A stretch of DNA of 64,000 nt, from contig OX465598.1 in assembly GCA_950022295.1 (NCBI GenBank), positions 344,857,324-344,921,323 of the forward strand, read 5' to 3'. The translations under genes and the position numbers were made by a program. Each line of letters opens with the position of its first letter. Position 1 is the stretch's first letter. The DNA comes from Bromus sterilis. Taxonomy: Eukaryota > Streptophyta > Magnoliopsida > Poales > Poaceae. This document shows, in pieces, positions 34,188-45,735 of the stretch. The notes beneath the pieces were generated by a model that was not told the DNA's origin, did no database searches, and saw only the letters and a list, made by a program, of their open reading frames with translations.

Positions 34188-34244
34188 GCATAGCAATATT
34201 TACAATTCTACTTGAAGTATCCTGCCTGCTGCATATTATCCGCT

Positions 34245-36941
34245 ATGGGTAAGAAAGGAGACCCCAAGGTTCCGATCTTACCATCCCGTACAAGAAAAGG
34301 TACTGTTCTGAACACTAGTGCTACACTTGATTCACCTTCTGTTATGAGTAAGTTTACTTCAGCACCACTACATGATGCTTCTATTGAGTCTGTCACTATG
34401 TCCGATACTTTTGATGATGCTTCCACTACTCTTGATGATGCTACTTTTCTTGGTCACTATATTGAAACTCAGACTGCTAAGGCTGCAGCAAAATCCAAGA
34501 CCGAGACCCCTGCCACCTATATTCCTACCTGCAAAACCTTTGGTTACCCGAGCTTAGATGAACTCAAGGAGAGAATCCTTGATGATGATTATGTTACTCT
34601 TGATGATGATTTTTGCAGGGAACTCAGAGAATGTGTCGACTCTGACCCTGGTGCTGTTAAGGAGTTGCTCAAGAGGCACGCCATGAAGAACAAAGTTACT
34701 CCTGATCCTAAATTTGCCACGTCACCTATATGCATCACTGATCCTGATTATGATTTCTCTGTTGATCTTTCACTTATATCTACAGTCGAGGCTGACCCCT
34801 TTTATGGCAGAGAAAATGATGATGCTATAACACACTTGACCAAACTCGCTGAGTTAAGCAACCTATTCACTACTGATGAGAAGATACGAAACTTCTATGT
34901 GGCCAAGCTTTTTTCCTTTTTCTTTGAAGGAAGACGCTAAATCATGGTACGATGCACTACCCTATGGTTCCGTTAAAAGTCCTCAGGTCTTAGTCAAATT
35001 TTCTGTTGATAAATATTTTCCGGCTCATCTGCAACATGCTGCTTTGCAAAGAATCTATAACTTTAAACAATTGCAGGATGAGCACCTCCCTAAAGCTTGG
35101 GGGAGGTTTTGTGATTTACTTAAGGTTATGTCGGGACATGGAATCCCCAATAATGAATTGCTTGATATATTTTATGCTGGTTTAACCGATGAATCCAGAA
35201 CCTATCTGGATAGTTGTGCTAGTTTTGTTTTTAGGGAAAGAATGCCGGACGATGCATAAGAATTAATGAGAAAAATCGCCAAAAACTATGAATACTGGAA
35301 CGTTCCTGAACCACTTCTACCACCGAAAAAGAGGGGCATGCTTGTTCTGAATCCCGAAGATATGCAAGAAGCAAAGAAGTCTATAAAGGAGAAAGGTATT
35401 AAAGCCGAAGACGTGAAGAATTTACCGCCTATTGAGAAGTTGTGTGAGCCTACTACTCACCCTCCTTTGGTAGAGGTACACTCTCTATTAGACTTTACTG
35501 AAAGTGACATCCCTAAAGGTAAGCCTCCCGACCAATGTTTAGATGAGCTTGATAATTTTATTGTTAAGCAAGACCATTTTAATAGGAGATTACAAAGTCA
35601 GTTGCATGATAATTCTCTTGCTATCAAAAGTTTGTGTGATGTTCTAGAAAGAACAGTTAATGATGTTAAATGTCTTGTTAAGCATTTTCATATGGTTCAA
35701 ACTCAGCTTGAACAAATTTCTAATGTGCAAAAAGATTTGCTTGCTAATAATGCCAAACAGGACATACAAGCTTATGGAATTAAAACTAGGGGTGGAACGC
35801 ACACCCAGGACCCACTCTATCCTGAGGGGCATCCAAAGAGGATCGAGCAAGATTCTCGAGTACAAGAAGAAGACGAGACTGTTAGCTCTCCGAAGAAAAA
35901 GAAGAAGAAGAAACACAAGGAGGCTGACAATCCCAATGATCCTATTACAAGTGAAAAGCCAACTGTTGATCCTAATATCTTATCTACCTCCGATGCTGAA
36001 ACAGAAGACGGTGCCGAGCCTGAAGCAAAGGATGCGGAGAAGGATGATCCTCCCAAGGTAAGAGAAGAAGGAGCACCCGATAAACGCAAGAGGTATTCTA
36101 AAGAAGACTTCATCGCAAGGAGACATGGGAAGGAAAGAGAACCATGGATACAGAAACCCTTGCCCTTTACAAGTAAGTCCCTCAAATCTAAAGAAGAAGA
36201 GCATTATAATAAATTTTGTGAATGGATAAACCTCTTTTTCTTCAAATTCCTTTGACTGATGCTATTAAGTTACCTCCCTACTCGAAATATATGAAGGATA
36301 TTGTTACTAATAAAAGAAAAGTTCCTAATGAGGCAATATCTACTATGCTTGCTAACTACTCTTTCAGTGGAAAGATTCCTAAGAAGCTTGGTGATCCAGG
36401 TATACCTACAATTCCTTGCTACATAAAGAATAATTACGTCAGAACTGCTTTATGTGATCTTGGAGCAGGAGTGAGTGTTATGCCTTTCTCTCTTTACAAA
36501 AGGCTTTGTTTAGAGAAACTAATCCCTACAGATATCTCCCTTCAAATGGCTGACAAATCAACAGCTGTCCCAATAGGTATTTGTGAGGATGTACCCGTTG
36601 AAGTTGCTGACTGTTTGATCCTTACAGATTTTGTTGTGCTTGACATGCCCGAGGATGGGAGCATGTCCATTATTCTTGGTAGACCTTTTCTTAACACCGC
36701 AGGTGCTATCATTGATTGCAATAAAGGAAAGGTCACTTTCAACGTTGATGATAAAGAACACACGGTGTATTTTCCAAAGAAGATCGACAAGAGACATGAC
36801 CTTAACTCTATAGAGAATGTTGAGACCGTGAAGATTGGAGAATGGGACTTCCCACTACATGTGCACCACAAATACAAAACCATTATGGAGGGGACAATGT
36901 CCATCAAAGTAAAGGTGCAAGGATCACCTCATAAGGGGTGA
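34245..36941 (+). pseudogene. gag-protease region of element 2, broken
   Basis: The ATG at 34245 opens MGKKGDPKVPILPSRTRK. The frame shifts in the T-rich run near 34910-34930, where the gag core KEDAKSWYDALPYGSVKS begins in another frame. A single TAA (35257-35259) interrupts it before ELMRKIAKNYEYWN. A lysine-rich linker (about 35890-35920) follows. Another frameshift lies near 36222-36240, after which the protease region reads CDLGAGVSVMPFSLYKRL and SIILGRPFLNTAGAIID. The active-site motif is D-L-G-A. The frame ends at 36941 without polymerase. These are Athila-group features. The copy cannot make an intact product. Confidence 0.8.
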
Positions 36942-37713
36942 GACTTCTTGTTCTGTATATCGCCGGTTTGTTGGTAAGACTTGATCAACCTTACTAGTAA
37001 GCTTGTTTTATATAGGTAAAAAGTTAAGCTTGTTATGTTTTCATTTGATTTGGCTTTCATTCTCTTTGTTGTACCAAGTTTTTATGTTTTTAGAATCTTC
37101 ACAATATTAATCACCGCTTTAAGTTTTCAGAAAGTTTTGCAGCTTTTTGAACTCCGAGAAATTTTCAAAAGTGAAGTTTTCTGAAAAATTCCAGAAAAAT
37201 AAAAATAAAAATTTCCATGCCGGGAGTGACCCAGAGGCACCTGGGGCTGACCAGGGGGGCCACCAGTGGCCCAGGCAGCCAGCTGGCGCGACCTGCCCCC
37301 TGGCCGCGCCCACTGGGCGCCTGGGGCCCACATGCCCCACTTCCAGGTATGTCTTCTTCCTCCTCCTTCCTCTCTCTCCAAAAACACGAGTTCTGCACTT
37401 TGTTCTTGCGTTCTTGTTGTTCTTGGAGGTGATTTTCGATCTCTCTCTACAGCCCGCCATTCGAGCTGAATTCTTGAGCGAATACTCCCTGGTATGTAAC
37501 TCCTTCACCCCTCCAATTATATTTTTGATTGGTGGCTTCATTTGTGAGTATTTAGTAGCTCTTGGTGTTGTTTATATGAGCTTGCATGCATGTGTAGAAT
37601 TTTATTTTCCAAGGTTTGATGCAAGTTTATGCCTTAGGTAAGTGAGTTGAGTAGTTTGCCTTAACTCACTTGGTTTAAATCCTTGTTTTTGTAATTTGTC
37701 AAAAATTTCAGAA

Positions 37714-38751
37714 ATGAGTTTGCTAGGAAGAGCAAAGGGGTGGCTTGGTAAGAAGAGGCCCGAGCGCTCCAACCGAGTTACAAGAGCTGCAGCTTCACCC
37801 TCGACTGCTAGGGTGAGCTACAACGAAGATCATGTGCCCTTAGAGTTGTTGGAGGACACAAATCAAGCACGTGCAATGACTTTTCCGTGCGATGAATTCC
37901 TTGAAGCTGCAGGAATTAGGGAGGAGTTCTATAATCTTTGTGCTAATGCAGGTTTGACGCGACTCGCAACGTGCCGTGTTACTCAGTATCAAAAACTCAC
38001 CTCCTGTTTTATTAACAATTTTAGATATAACCTTGATGCTGGTTCTGTTGAGTTTAAAATTTACAATGATCTTTTGACCATGCCTTTGTAAAAGTTTTGT
38101 GAAATAATAGGTGTGCCGAACGTGGGACTGACGGCGAAGATGAGCTCTCAGCCCTCCGAGGTGAGGACCATTTTCAACTCTCTCTGTAGCATGGATACAA
38201 GGGATATTCATCGGTCAAAGATCTCCAACATCTTATTTCCACACCTCAGGTATTTTGCGTATTGTATTGCTAGAGGGGTGTTAGCTCGTGACAACACGAG
38301 CAACATATCTGCGCCGGATATTGCTATCCTCGCAACCGCCCTTTCAGGGAGGTTTGATTATAATGTGGGTGCCTTGATTGCTCGACGCCTTGCTATGAAC
38401 GGTAACAAGGGAGACTTATTTGGTGGCGTTTACGCCACACTTATCCTAGAGTCTCTTAATGGCACCCCACACCCCGATGATAAGCCTTTTACTTATTTAA
38501 GTTTTGATCTTGCTGCTATGAAAAGGCATAAGTTTTTTACCATGACTTCCGAGTTTGGTAACCTTGATTATATATTGCGTTTCGGAGCCACCACGGAACG
38601 CAAGATCCGTCTACCTGCACCTCTTTTGTTTGATTTTTCTCGCAGGAACGGATGGTCCTTTGATGTTATCCAGTTCGATGAGTTCGTGGTCCAGCGTCGG
38701 TTCCATAACCCCATGGAGAAGTTGCCGGCGGGGGAGGTGACGCTCTGCTGA
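37714..38751 (+). pseudogene. Athila ORF-1-like protein gene with one stop
   Basis: ATG 37714 (MSLLGRAKGWLGKKRPERSN) follows a good acceptor (AAATTTCAG/AAATG). A donor (CCAG/GTATGT) lies at 37346/37347 after a GC-rich leader resembling an LTR leader, so the ORF may be expressed from its own spliced transcript. One in-frame TAA at 38089-38091 breaks the frame. The reading continues with KFCEIIGVPN, FPHLRYFAYCIARGVLARDN and LLFDFSRRNGWSFDVIQFDE. Function of this protein class is not established. The 3' end is cut near 38745. Confidence 0.65.
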
Positions 38752-39360
38752 GTTGGGAAAGGGAACAGCACCCCGCCGGAGCGGAGAGCCGCCGCCGCCG
38801 CAATTGCCTCCTTGGCCGCCGCAGTTTGCGCGAGTGTGTCCTGGAGCTCACGCCTCGCCGCGGCCGCCGCGGCTTCCGTCGCCTCCAGCTTCTTCGCCGC
38901 CGCCTTCTGCGTGGCCTTCATGATCTCCCGGGACTTCTGGCTCAAGAGGCGGTTGCGCCGGTCGGTCGTGGAAAACGAGCGGCGCTGTTCGTCGGCGAGC
39001 CACTCGGCGTTCGTAAAGCCCTCCGGCCTTGGTGGCGGCGCTCTCGGCTTCCTGGGCTTTTTGACCGGCGGAACTTGTGTGCCGTCAACGCGACGAGGGG
39101 GCTCGTATTTCTTCTTCGGCGCCATGGGGGGAGATCTGGGGGAAATGGCGGAAGCAGGGGGCAAATGGCGGGGGGAGGGGAGAAAATGGCGGGAGGGGAG
39201 GGCCTATCACGCCGACAAAGCGGTCCCACACGTCTTTCCGTTTCATCCGGCGCCCCCAAGAGACCCCAGGGCGCTGGGTTTGGCTTGGGATCGCCGGATC
39301 CACTTTTGGCCCAATCCGGCGCTAAACGGACTCTTGGGGGCGCGGCTGGAGATGCTCTTA
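38752..39360 (-). mobile_element. PIF/Harbinger-type transposon end with ORF1-like start
   Basis: On the minus strand the sequence starts TAAGAGCATCTCCAGCC (39360), a terminal motif common to grass Harbinger elements, then a GC-rich leader. ATG at 39125 opens MAPKKKYEPPRRVDGTQVPP, a lysine/proline-rich protein with GFTNAEWLADEQRRSFSTTD and an alanine-rich helix. This resembles the start of the Myb/SANT-like ORF1 of Harbinger elements. It runs into element 2 at about 38752, so only the end is present. The other terminus was not found. Confidence 0.5.
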
Positions 39361-39990
39361 GTACGCTGCAGCCGCTTCGCCGTTCCCATTCTCTTTGCCA
39401 AAGGCTGAAAGTGAAAACAATTGCTGCTGAATCACAAACCAAAGTCATGTGACTGAATAATTAATGGGAAATGATTATATTCAACCGGTTGATTTCTGGC
39501 GCAACTTCAGCCGGTCGCGCAGCCGTCCGATCGTCAGACGTGATTTGCTTTGAGTTGTCCCCTCCGCGTCGTAGTTGGCTCCTATGTCTATCTCATGCAC
39601 GTCTCTGCTTGACCACTACCACGTAGTACTAGGTACTACCACTATTACATGTAGCTAGATCCACTACCACGTACTAGTACTACATGTAGCTAGAAGATTA
39701 CATTTTGATTGACACAACTGCACGTCAGAATTTCTTGTTCTACTGTAACTATTAAACAATCATCCAATAGAAACATTTACATGATTTTGTTAACTGTAGA
39801 CAGTTGAATGCTGCTGGATATAACAGTGACAAGTCACCATTCATATTCTAAAGAAAAATAAAGGTTAATGATGACTTTATAGTTTGTGGATGTTGCCAAT
39901 GTTTTTTCGACACAAGTTTACGTGTCATCGTCAACTTGTTGCGATGACCCACCTAGTGTCTGTGGCGATGTTATACATATTGTAGACATT
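39361..39990. other. Intergenic DNA, nothing firm
   Basis: Contains a partly duplicated block 'ccactaccacgta...acatgtagctaga' (39615-39700) and a 'ctggcgcaacttcagccgg' motif at 39498 seen in Mutator-like elements. No coding is seen. Confidence 0.35.
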
Positions 39991-40009
39991 TTTTTTAGAC
40001 TACCGGCTG

Positions 40010-40650
40010 AAAAGCATGTCGCTGCAAGGGGTCACTAACCGCCGCTACAAGCCGAAAGCACATCACTTTAAAAGCGGATCAACGATGTTTAATGTCAGAA
40101 TTGTGACGCTGCAAGGCTTATGCGGTGATGTTGCAAGTCGGGGCATACGAAAATGCGCGTGTGGGGGAGAGGGCGTTGCTGCGAAACCAGAGTTGCGATG
40201 CTGCAAGCTAGAATCGTGATGTTATAAGTCGTTATGCATGAAGTTGCAAGGAGGTTAGGATGTCGCCACTTTAAAATTCAGAATGGTGATGCTTCAAGGC
40301 AGGACAATTGAGTTGCGAAGATGGATTTCAATGCTTCAAGGATGGGACGGGCTATGCTGCAAGGCAGAGCTTCACTGCTACAATAGTCAAAACATTGACA
40401 CTGCAAGGCTGGAATGACAATGTTACAATTGGAATGGTGACGCTGCAAGACATGACGTGTGATGATGTAAAGTTGCAATGATGGGACCGATGTTGCTGCA
40501 TGCCAGAGTCACAGCCTCGAACCGTCAATGTTGCAAGCTAGAATCACGACGGGCAAGGTCAAGACCGATGATGCTGCAACCAGAAAGTGGCGACCCTGCA
40601 AGGCTGGGACAATGTTGCTGCAAGCTAGAGTCACAACATTGGCAGGCCAA
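40010..40650 (+). repeat. Irregular array of GCTGCAAG motifs
   Basis: About 15 occurrences of 'tgctgcaag', 'gatgctgcaaggc' or 'gttgcaag' occur at irregular 25-45 bp spacing, with 'ggtgatg' or 'gggacaatg' between them. It looks like an old, decayed short-unit array. No ORF. Confidence 0.5.
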
Positions 40651-40936
40651 GGCGATGTTGTTTGTGACACCCCCCCATTCACCATTATCGTTGAGTAAGT
40701 CATAGGACACAATGTCATTCTACCTTGTGCTTCGACGACGTTGGCATAATCATCTGTTGCATGTTTTGATTCTACAACGTTAGTAAAAATATTTTTTAGA
40801 ATATAAGATGGATTTTTTTAGATGTAGAAAGTAGAATAAGATGACTAACATAACTACGATTGTACAAAATTATATGGCAAACACTTGGAGTCAGCCGATG
40901 GCGTGAAACATGCCTTACGTTCAAGTCACAACCGCG

Positions 40937-41370
40937 AGAAGAAAAAAACTGGTTAGCGAGGATTGCAACAGATATCATGTTGCAAATGCTGAGCGCAACA
41001 CAAACCTTGTTGCAAAGAAGTAGATTTTAGGATTTAGTTTGCAGTTGTGGAAAAAAAATTGTTCGATGGGGATTGCAACAAGGCTCATGTTACAAAGCAC
41101 TGAGCGCAACATAAACCTTGTTGCAAAGAAAGAGGTCCATGGATTTAGTTGCAATCGCAGTCACAGAAGAGAAAAACACGATTCAATGAATATTGCAACA
41201 AGACTCATGTTACAAAATATTGAACGAAACATATACCTTGTTGCAAAGAAGGTTGCAGTTATGTTACAGATTTTTTTTGGCATCAATTGCAATAAAGCTG
41301 ATGTTATAAAGTGTCGCGCGCAACACAAACCTTGTTACAGAGGCCCAACGGCTCAAAAAATGGATCGAAC
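40937..41370 (+). repeat. Degenerate tandem repeat, about 4 units of 100-115 bp
   Basis: Units start near 40937, 41050, 41166 and 41269. Each contains GATTGCAACA or similar, CATGTT(G/A)CAAA, GAGCGCAACA and CCTTGTTGCAAAGAAG, in that order. The last unit is most diverged. Confidence 0.7.
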
Positions 41371-41900
41371 GAATACCTGTGACTTCGTCTCTGTTTTTTT
41401 TGCGGTATGACTTCATCTAATCATTGGTCGATTTTGTAAGATTATCCAACAAATGCACGACGTAAAAATGTACTTCCTCCGCTTTTAAATAAGTGTTATG
41501 GATTTATATAGATATGAATGTATTTAAATTGAAACGATGAGTATTTCTCTTTTAATCAATCGGTGCACTTCTTTTTTAGGGGCAATCGATGCACTCCCTA
41601 AATCAAGATGCAATGGTAAATTACACGACATTCGATGAATGCTAATCAAACGGCGGTTGAGGCGGCGGATCCCTGCATGGGATCAGCCGGCTGACGCCTA
41701 GCGCAGCCCCATAATTAATCACAATTTTTTTCCATGATAAGATATCATTAACCTTGTCCATAAAGACTGGTACATAATTTGACAACAGTAGTGAATGGGA
41801 TGGTAGATTGCAGCAGAGGTGGGCGCACATCGTAAACTGATGTGCTCGAGTTCCTCTCTAGTCTCTACTACTTACTACGTAACAAAGATCAGACATGCTT
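41371..41900. other. Intergenic DNA with half a Stowaway-like MITE
   Basis: ACTTCCTCCGCTTTTAAATA at 41471 looks like one end of a Stowaway element, but no matching second end was found. Nothing else was recognised. Confidence 0.35.
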
Positions 41901-42159
41901 ATAAATCAGACGATGAGAAATTATCTAGTGGCATGCTGGCAGGTTAGATCGCCTTGAGGCTCCAGCCTTACTTCCGGGATCACCTGAAAACAGCAGCAAT
42001 AGTTTATTTCATCAATCAAGTCTGGCCGAGTAGGTGACAGGAATCATGACTTTAAAGTTCTCATTTTCAATGTCGAGTTGATGAAAAAAAAAAGCGAGCT
42101 AAGACTAAGAGAGCTTATACCGTTTTAGTGAACCTTGTCATTTTTTGGCATGAGCGCAT

Positions 42160-44431
42160 CTACGCAACCTGTTTGAGAAGAATATATTGGTACCATTTGC
42201 AAAAAGAAGGTATGTCTTAAACAATGGTATTCATATTGCATATACCAACAAAATAGTATTATGCAACATCTGATTACTGAACTTAACAAACTATCGGAAC
42301 TTAGTCGATGGGGTATGGTACAACATTACCTTTGGGCCATATGGCTGAAAAATGGTTTTCACATCTTCAAACACCTCAGGGATTGATTTTTCAGCATTAA
42401 TCTGGTCAAAGAGCGGATTGGCCAACAGGTGATCAAAGTGCGTATATTGAGAAAGCATATCAACCAAGCGCTAATGGAAGAGCGCACACAAAAATAAGCC
42501 TGTTGATGTATCGGATTGAACAAATGCACCTATTTGTTCGCTAGTATGTACTCCCTCCGTATCAAAATATAAGATGTTTATGTAGGCTACTTTAACCTAC
42601 AAAAACGTCTTATATTTTGATACAGAGGTAGTAGTATATATGCTCTACGGCCTCTACTCAACAAGGATGAGATATTCATTCCAATTTCCAAATGCCCCTG
42701 CTGAGAATATGCTCTGTTGTGTGGCATTGGTTCACTGCACTTCCTAAAAGAGATCAGAATATTCTATAAACTACTTATTTCCACCATGCTTGAGTTCATG
42801 TGAGCTTACTATTGATATTCCAGTTATCACCGGCATTCAGTTAGACCCTAAACTACAGGAGCATTTGCCAGACATACTCAAAATTCTAAAGGATGGCTCT
42901 CAATTTAAGACAATTCTATGCGTTACACTGTTAACAATGAACTGTTCTACAGAAGAGTTACATATGCTTTTGCATTCAAAATCATATCCCTTCTTAACCA
43001 TGCCTTTTGAGTCATAGTAGTAGTCAACTATAAGCAGCTGGACTGTACAAAAATTCTGAATCTTTTCCTGGTGACGTGTGGCTATCTTAAATCACGAGAA
43101 GTATGCATGTGAGTTTGACGAATAAGTTGTTATGCAAAAGCAAGTCACATCCTTTTACACAACAAAATGGATATACATACCTTCTTAATCTTTCCCTTAG
43201 ATTCATAGTACTGAACTACAGGCAAACTTGATTCTACAAAAACTCTGAATCTTTTCCTGATAGTCTCAATGTTATCATCATCTCTTCCCTGGAGTTGATC
43301 AACAAAAGAAAACAACATTAGAAGCAATGAAGAGATCATGTCACATATAAAATCAAGCAAATAAAAAGAAGAGATTAAACCCAACCTGAATGCGGCCCAG
43401 AAGACGCCTTACCATCTCTTCCTCGGAACACTCAAAGAATAGCACAAACTCAGGAGATATTTTTATCTGCAGTAAGGTAAAATAACTAAGGGTAATTAGC
43501 TTGCTTTGAAAACACAAAAGGAAAAGGTCAAAGTACCACACAATTTTGAAGTTAGAAACTCTACTATTTTATAGAAGTCTAAAAACAAATGGGGCTTACA
43601 ACATTCTCAAATGACACACGGTTTTCTTGATTCCTTGGAAATCCATCAATGAGGAATTTGTCATTTTCACTTTTTATCATAGCTTCTTGTAAGAGCTTTA
43701 TGGTTATCTCAGATGGAACAATGTTCCCTTCCTTTATAATGCTGTCAATCATGGTTCTGTAGGAACAACAGAGCCAAGTAAGTGTTATTAATAAAATAAG
43801 GAATATAGCCCCTGTGGTCGAGCGGGTTTGTTACCCATTCTCAGAACCAGACTTGATTTCTGAGCGCAACAGCTCTCCAGCGCTAAGATGTGTAAATCCG
43901 AAATGCTCCACAATATTGCTACATTGTGTACCTTTTCCACTTCCAGGACCACCTATGGATTTGCATAAAATGAGCAAAAATGAATTGACAGCAGCATAGG
44001 TACTGATAGCAAGCTCATTTTCTGCTACCAAGAAATTGGAGCCATTGCTACAGAATACAGAAGTTACCTAGGACAAATACAACTGCAACTTTCTTGCCAC
44101 CCAAGATATTCGCAGTACCATCCTGCAATACGAGCAATTCAATTGATCAAAATAAGAATGTAATGATTTAATCCAGGATTAAATTCATTGGTAACACTGA
44201 AAATAGAATTAAAACTCAATAGAACATTGAGGGTACCTGCCTTACAAATTAAAGAGCATGTATAACACAAGTGCCATGTACCATTTTAAAATACAAAGCA
44301 GTGGGTTTTGAGAGATGAAGTCTCATAAATAATCTAGGAATCCAGTAACAACTTCAAGCTTTTAACCTAATGTGGAAAAATACCTCCTGCTTGGCGTTTA
44401 CAGCCACTGAAGCATCCACCGCTGTGCTCAT
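42160..44431 (-). CDS. UMP-CMP kinase, 8 coding exons, 215 aa
   Basis: Exons on the complement: 44384-44431, 44068-44122, 43835-43952, 43600-43756, 43386-43466, 43181-43288, 42330-42401, 42160-42168. All introns are GT-AG, phases agree, and the total is 648 nt including TAG. It transfers phosphate from ATP to UMP or CMP in pyrimidine nucleotide synthesis. Visible motifs: P-loop GGPGSGKGT (residues 35-43), LSAGELLRSEIKSGSENG (nucleotide-monophosphate side), DGFPRNQEN (111-119), and the LID segment GRIQGRDDDNIETIRKRF (about 150-167). Residues 1-34 form a short extension without a clear targeting signal. A non-coding first exon ends at 45188 and joins at 44433. The last coding exon holds only V-A-stop. 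Exon 7 could instead splice to an acceptor near 41983, giving a longer tail. Close in layout to Arabidopsis PYR6/UMK proteins. Confidence 0.92.
42551..42631. mobile_element. Stowaway MITE, 81 bp
   Basis: CTCCCTCCGTATCAAAATAT faces an inverted copy ending GATACAGAGGTAG, with TA on each side. It lies in the intron between the 42330-42401 and 43181-43288 exons of the kinase gene. Confidence 0.85.
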
Positions 44432-45188
44432 GGCTGCAAGCATATTTCCATGACTCAGTTTCGACAAGCAATGGAATTATAAGCTTTTGAAAGGTTAGAA
44501 GAAAAGAGGGAAAATGTCAAGACTCCACGCTACTGTAAACTGGCAGCGCCGCACACGGTAGCAAAATTAAATTAAATAGTAGTTAGGCAAGAAGGATGGT
44601 GAACTTGCAGTTTATTTCCTTTCCATGTTTTTAAGATTCGAAATGCTGAACATATGAAGCCACAACTTTGCTTCAGCTACAGTAACAGTATATCGACACA
44701 CCATACTTGTCTCACACATACCTACAGCTATTCATTTTTTCATTGTGAATTTCCCTTTGATTTCCTGATTCATAGTTCTACTTATAAATTATGCACGGTA
44801 CCGGGCTACCAACATTTCAAACCAGAAAAGTTTACATGCACAGTCCTGTTAGACTGCACTCTTTTTTGTAGGGTCGTATTAGCCTACACGACACATTAAC
44901 ATTTTATACATAATCATTGCTATGTAAACTGTAAAGTAACTCCTGCCAAATTACATTCAATATTACTTACACAAACCCAATGCTGATATGGAATATTTGG
45001 TTCATATGGGTCAGCTTATTCCAAATACTAAGAGGTTAAAAAAATCACTCCACCAGAACCTTTTCCCCATTTAGATAGAACGAATTATTAAGAGGTTAAA
45101 AAAAATCCATGAATCCATCAGGCAGACAGGCAACCCTAAACTGCAGATGAGTTCATTCAGGAGAGAAGAGGTTCGAGAAACACGTACC

Positions 45189-45735
45189 GGGGCAGGCTAG
45201 GAGGGGGGCGGAGCGGCGAGATGGGCAGGCCGCTAAGTCCAATCGGTCACAGTAGTACGGGGGCCGCAGCAAGCGCCGTCAGATAACAGCGCCTGTCTAG
45301 GAGTAGAACGGAGAGGGAGGAGCTTGCGGCGGCGAAGGGAGGAGGTCGGCGGCGGCGGCGGCGGCGACGGCGAGAGGAACTCGGAAAGGACCCGGCTGAA
45401 AAAGTGACCGCACCGCACTCCACTCGAGCCAGTTATGGCCAGCCAGGAGCCAGGTGGCCTCAGCAGACCGTTTCCCCGCCGTTAGATTGCGATCGAACGG
45501 TTGCTGTTGGGACAAACGGCTCCGCGGTGGAGCAGGGCCGTCGTCATTCGGTTGCCTTCCACGGCGGCGCTACGCCGCTACCCCACCACACCCCGCGGAA
45601 ACACTACACCCCGCACTGGTCCAGTGTGTGTGCCGGGCTGGGCTGCTGCTCGTCGGGAGATCACCCTTCCGATCTGGCTTGGAAGGAGTGGGCGGCGGCG
45701 GCAGGGTGACGACGGCTCCGGCCGCGGCGGAGGAG
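45189..45735. promoter_or_regulatory. Divergent promoter region between the kinase and membrane-protein genes
   Basis: The kinase 5'-UTR exon (minus strand, ending at the donor 45188) and the ATG of the plus-strand gene (45736) are under 550 bp apart. The interval is GC-rich, contains a (GGC)n run at 45346-45370, and has no clear TATA box on either strand. The two transcription starts must lie within it. Shared regulation is inferred from the arrangement. Confidence 0.55.

Larger units (their letters stand above)
32776..38751 (+). mobile_element. Ty3/gypsy (Athila-like) LTR retrotransposon, 3'-truncated (element 2)
   Basis: Inserted into the truncated LTR at 32776. It has one LTR (32776-34158), a primer site (34170-34187), a gag-protease coding region (34245-36941) broken by frameshifts and stops, and a downstream ORF (37714-38751) of the Athila ORF-1 kind. 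No RT or integrase region lies between them. The 3' end, including the right LTR, is missing because a Harbinger-like sequence begins at about 38752. Confidence 0.8.

Noticed and set aside
38812..39452. Long plus-strand open frames opposite the Harbinger ORF start
   Set aside because: They are the mirror of the minus-strand MAPKKK frame in GC-rich DNA and show no known domain.
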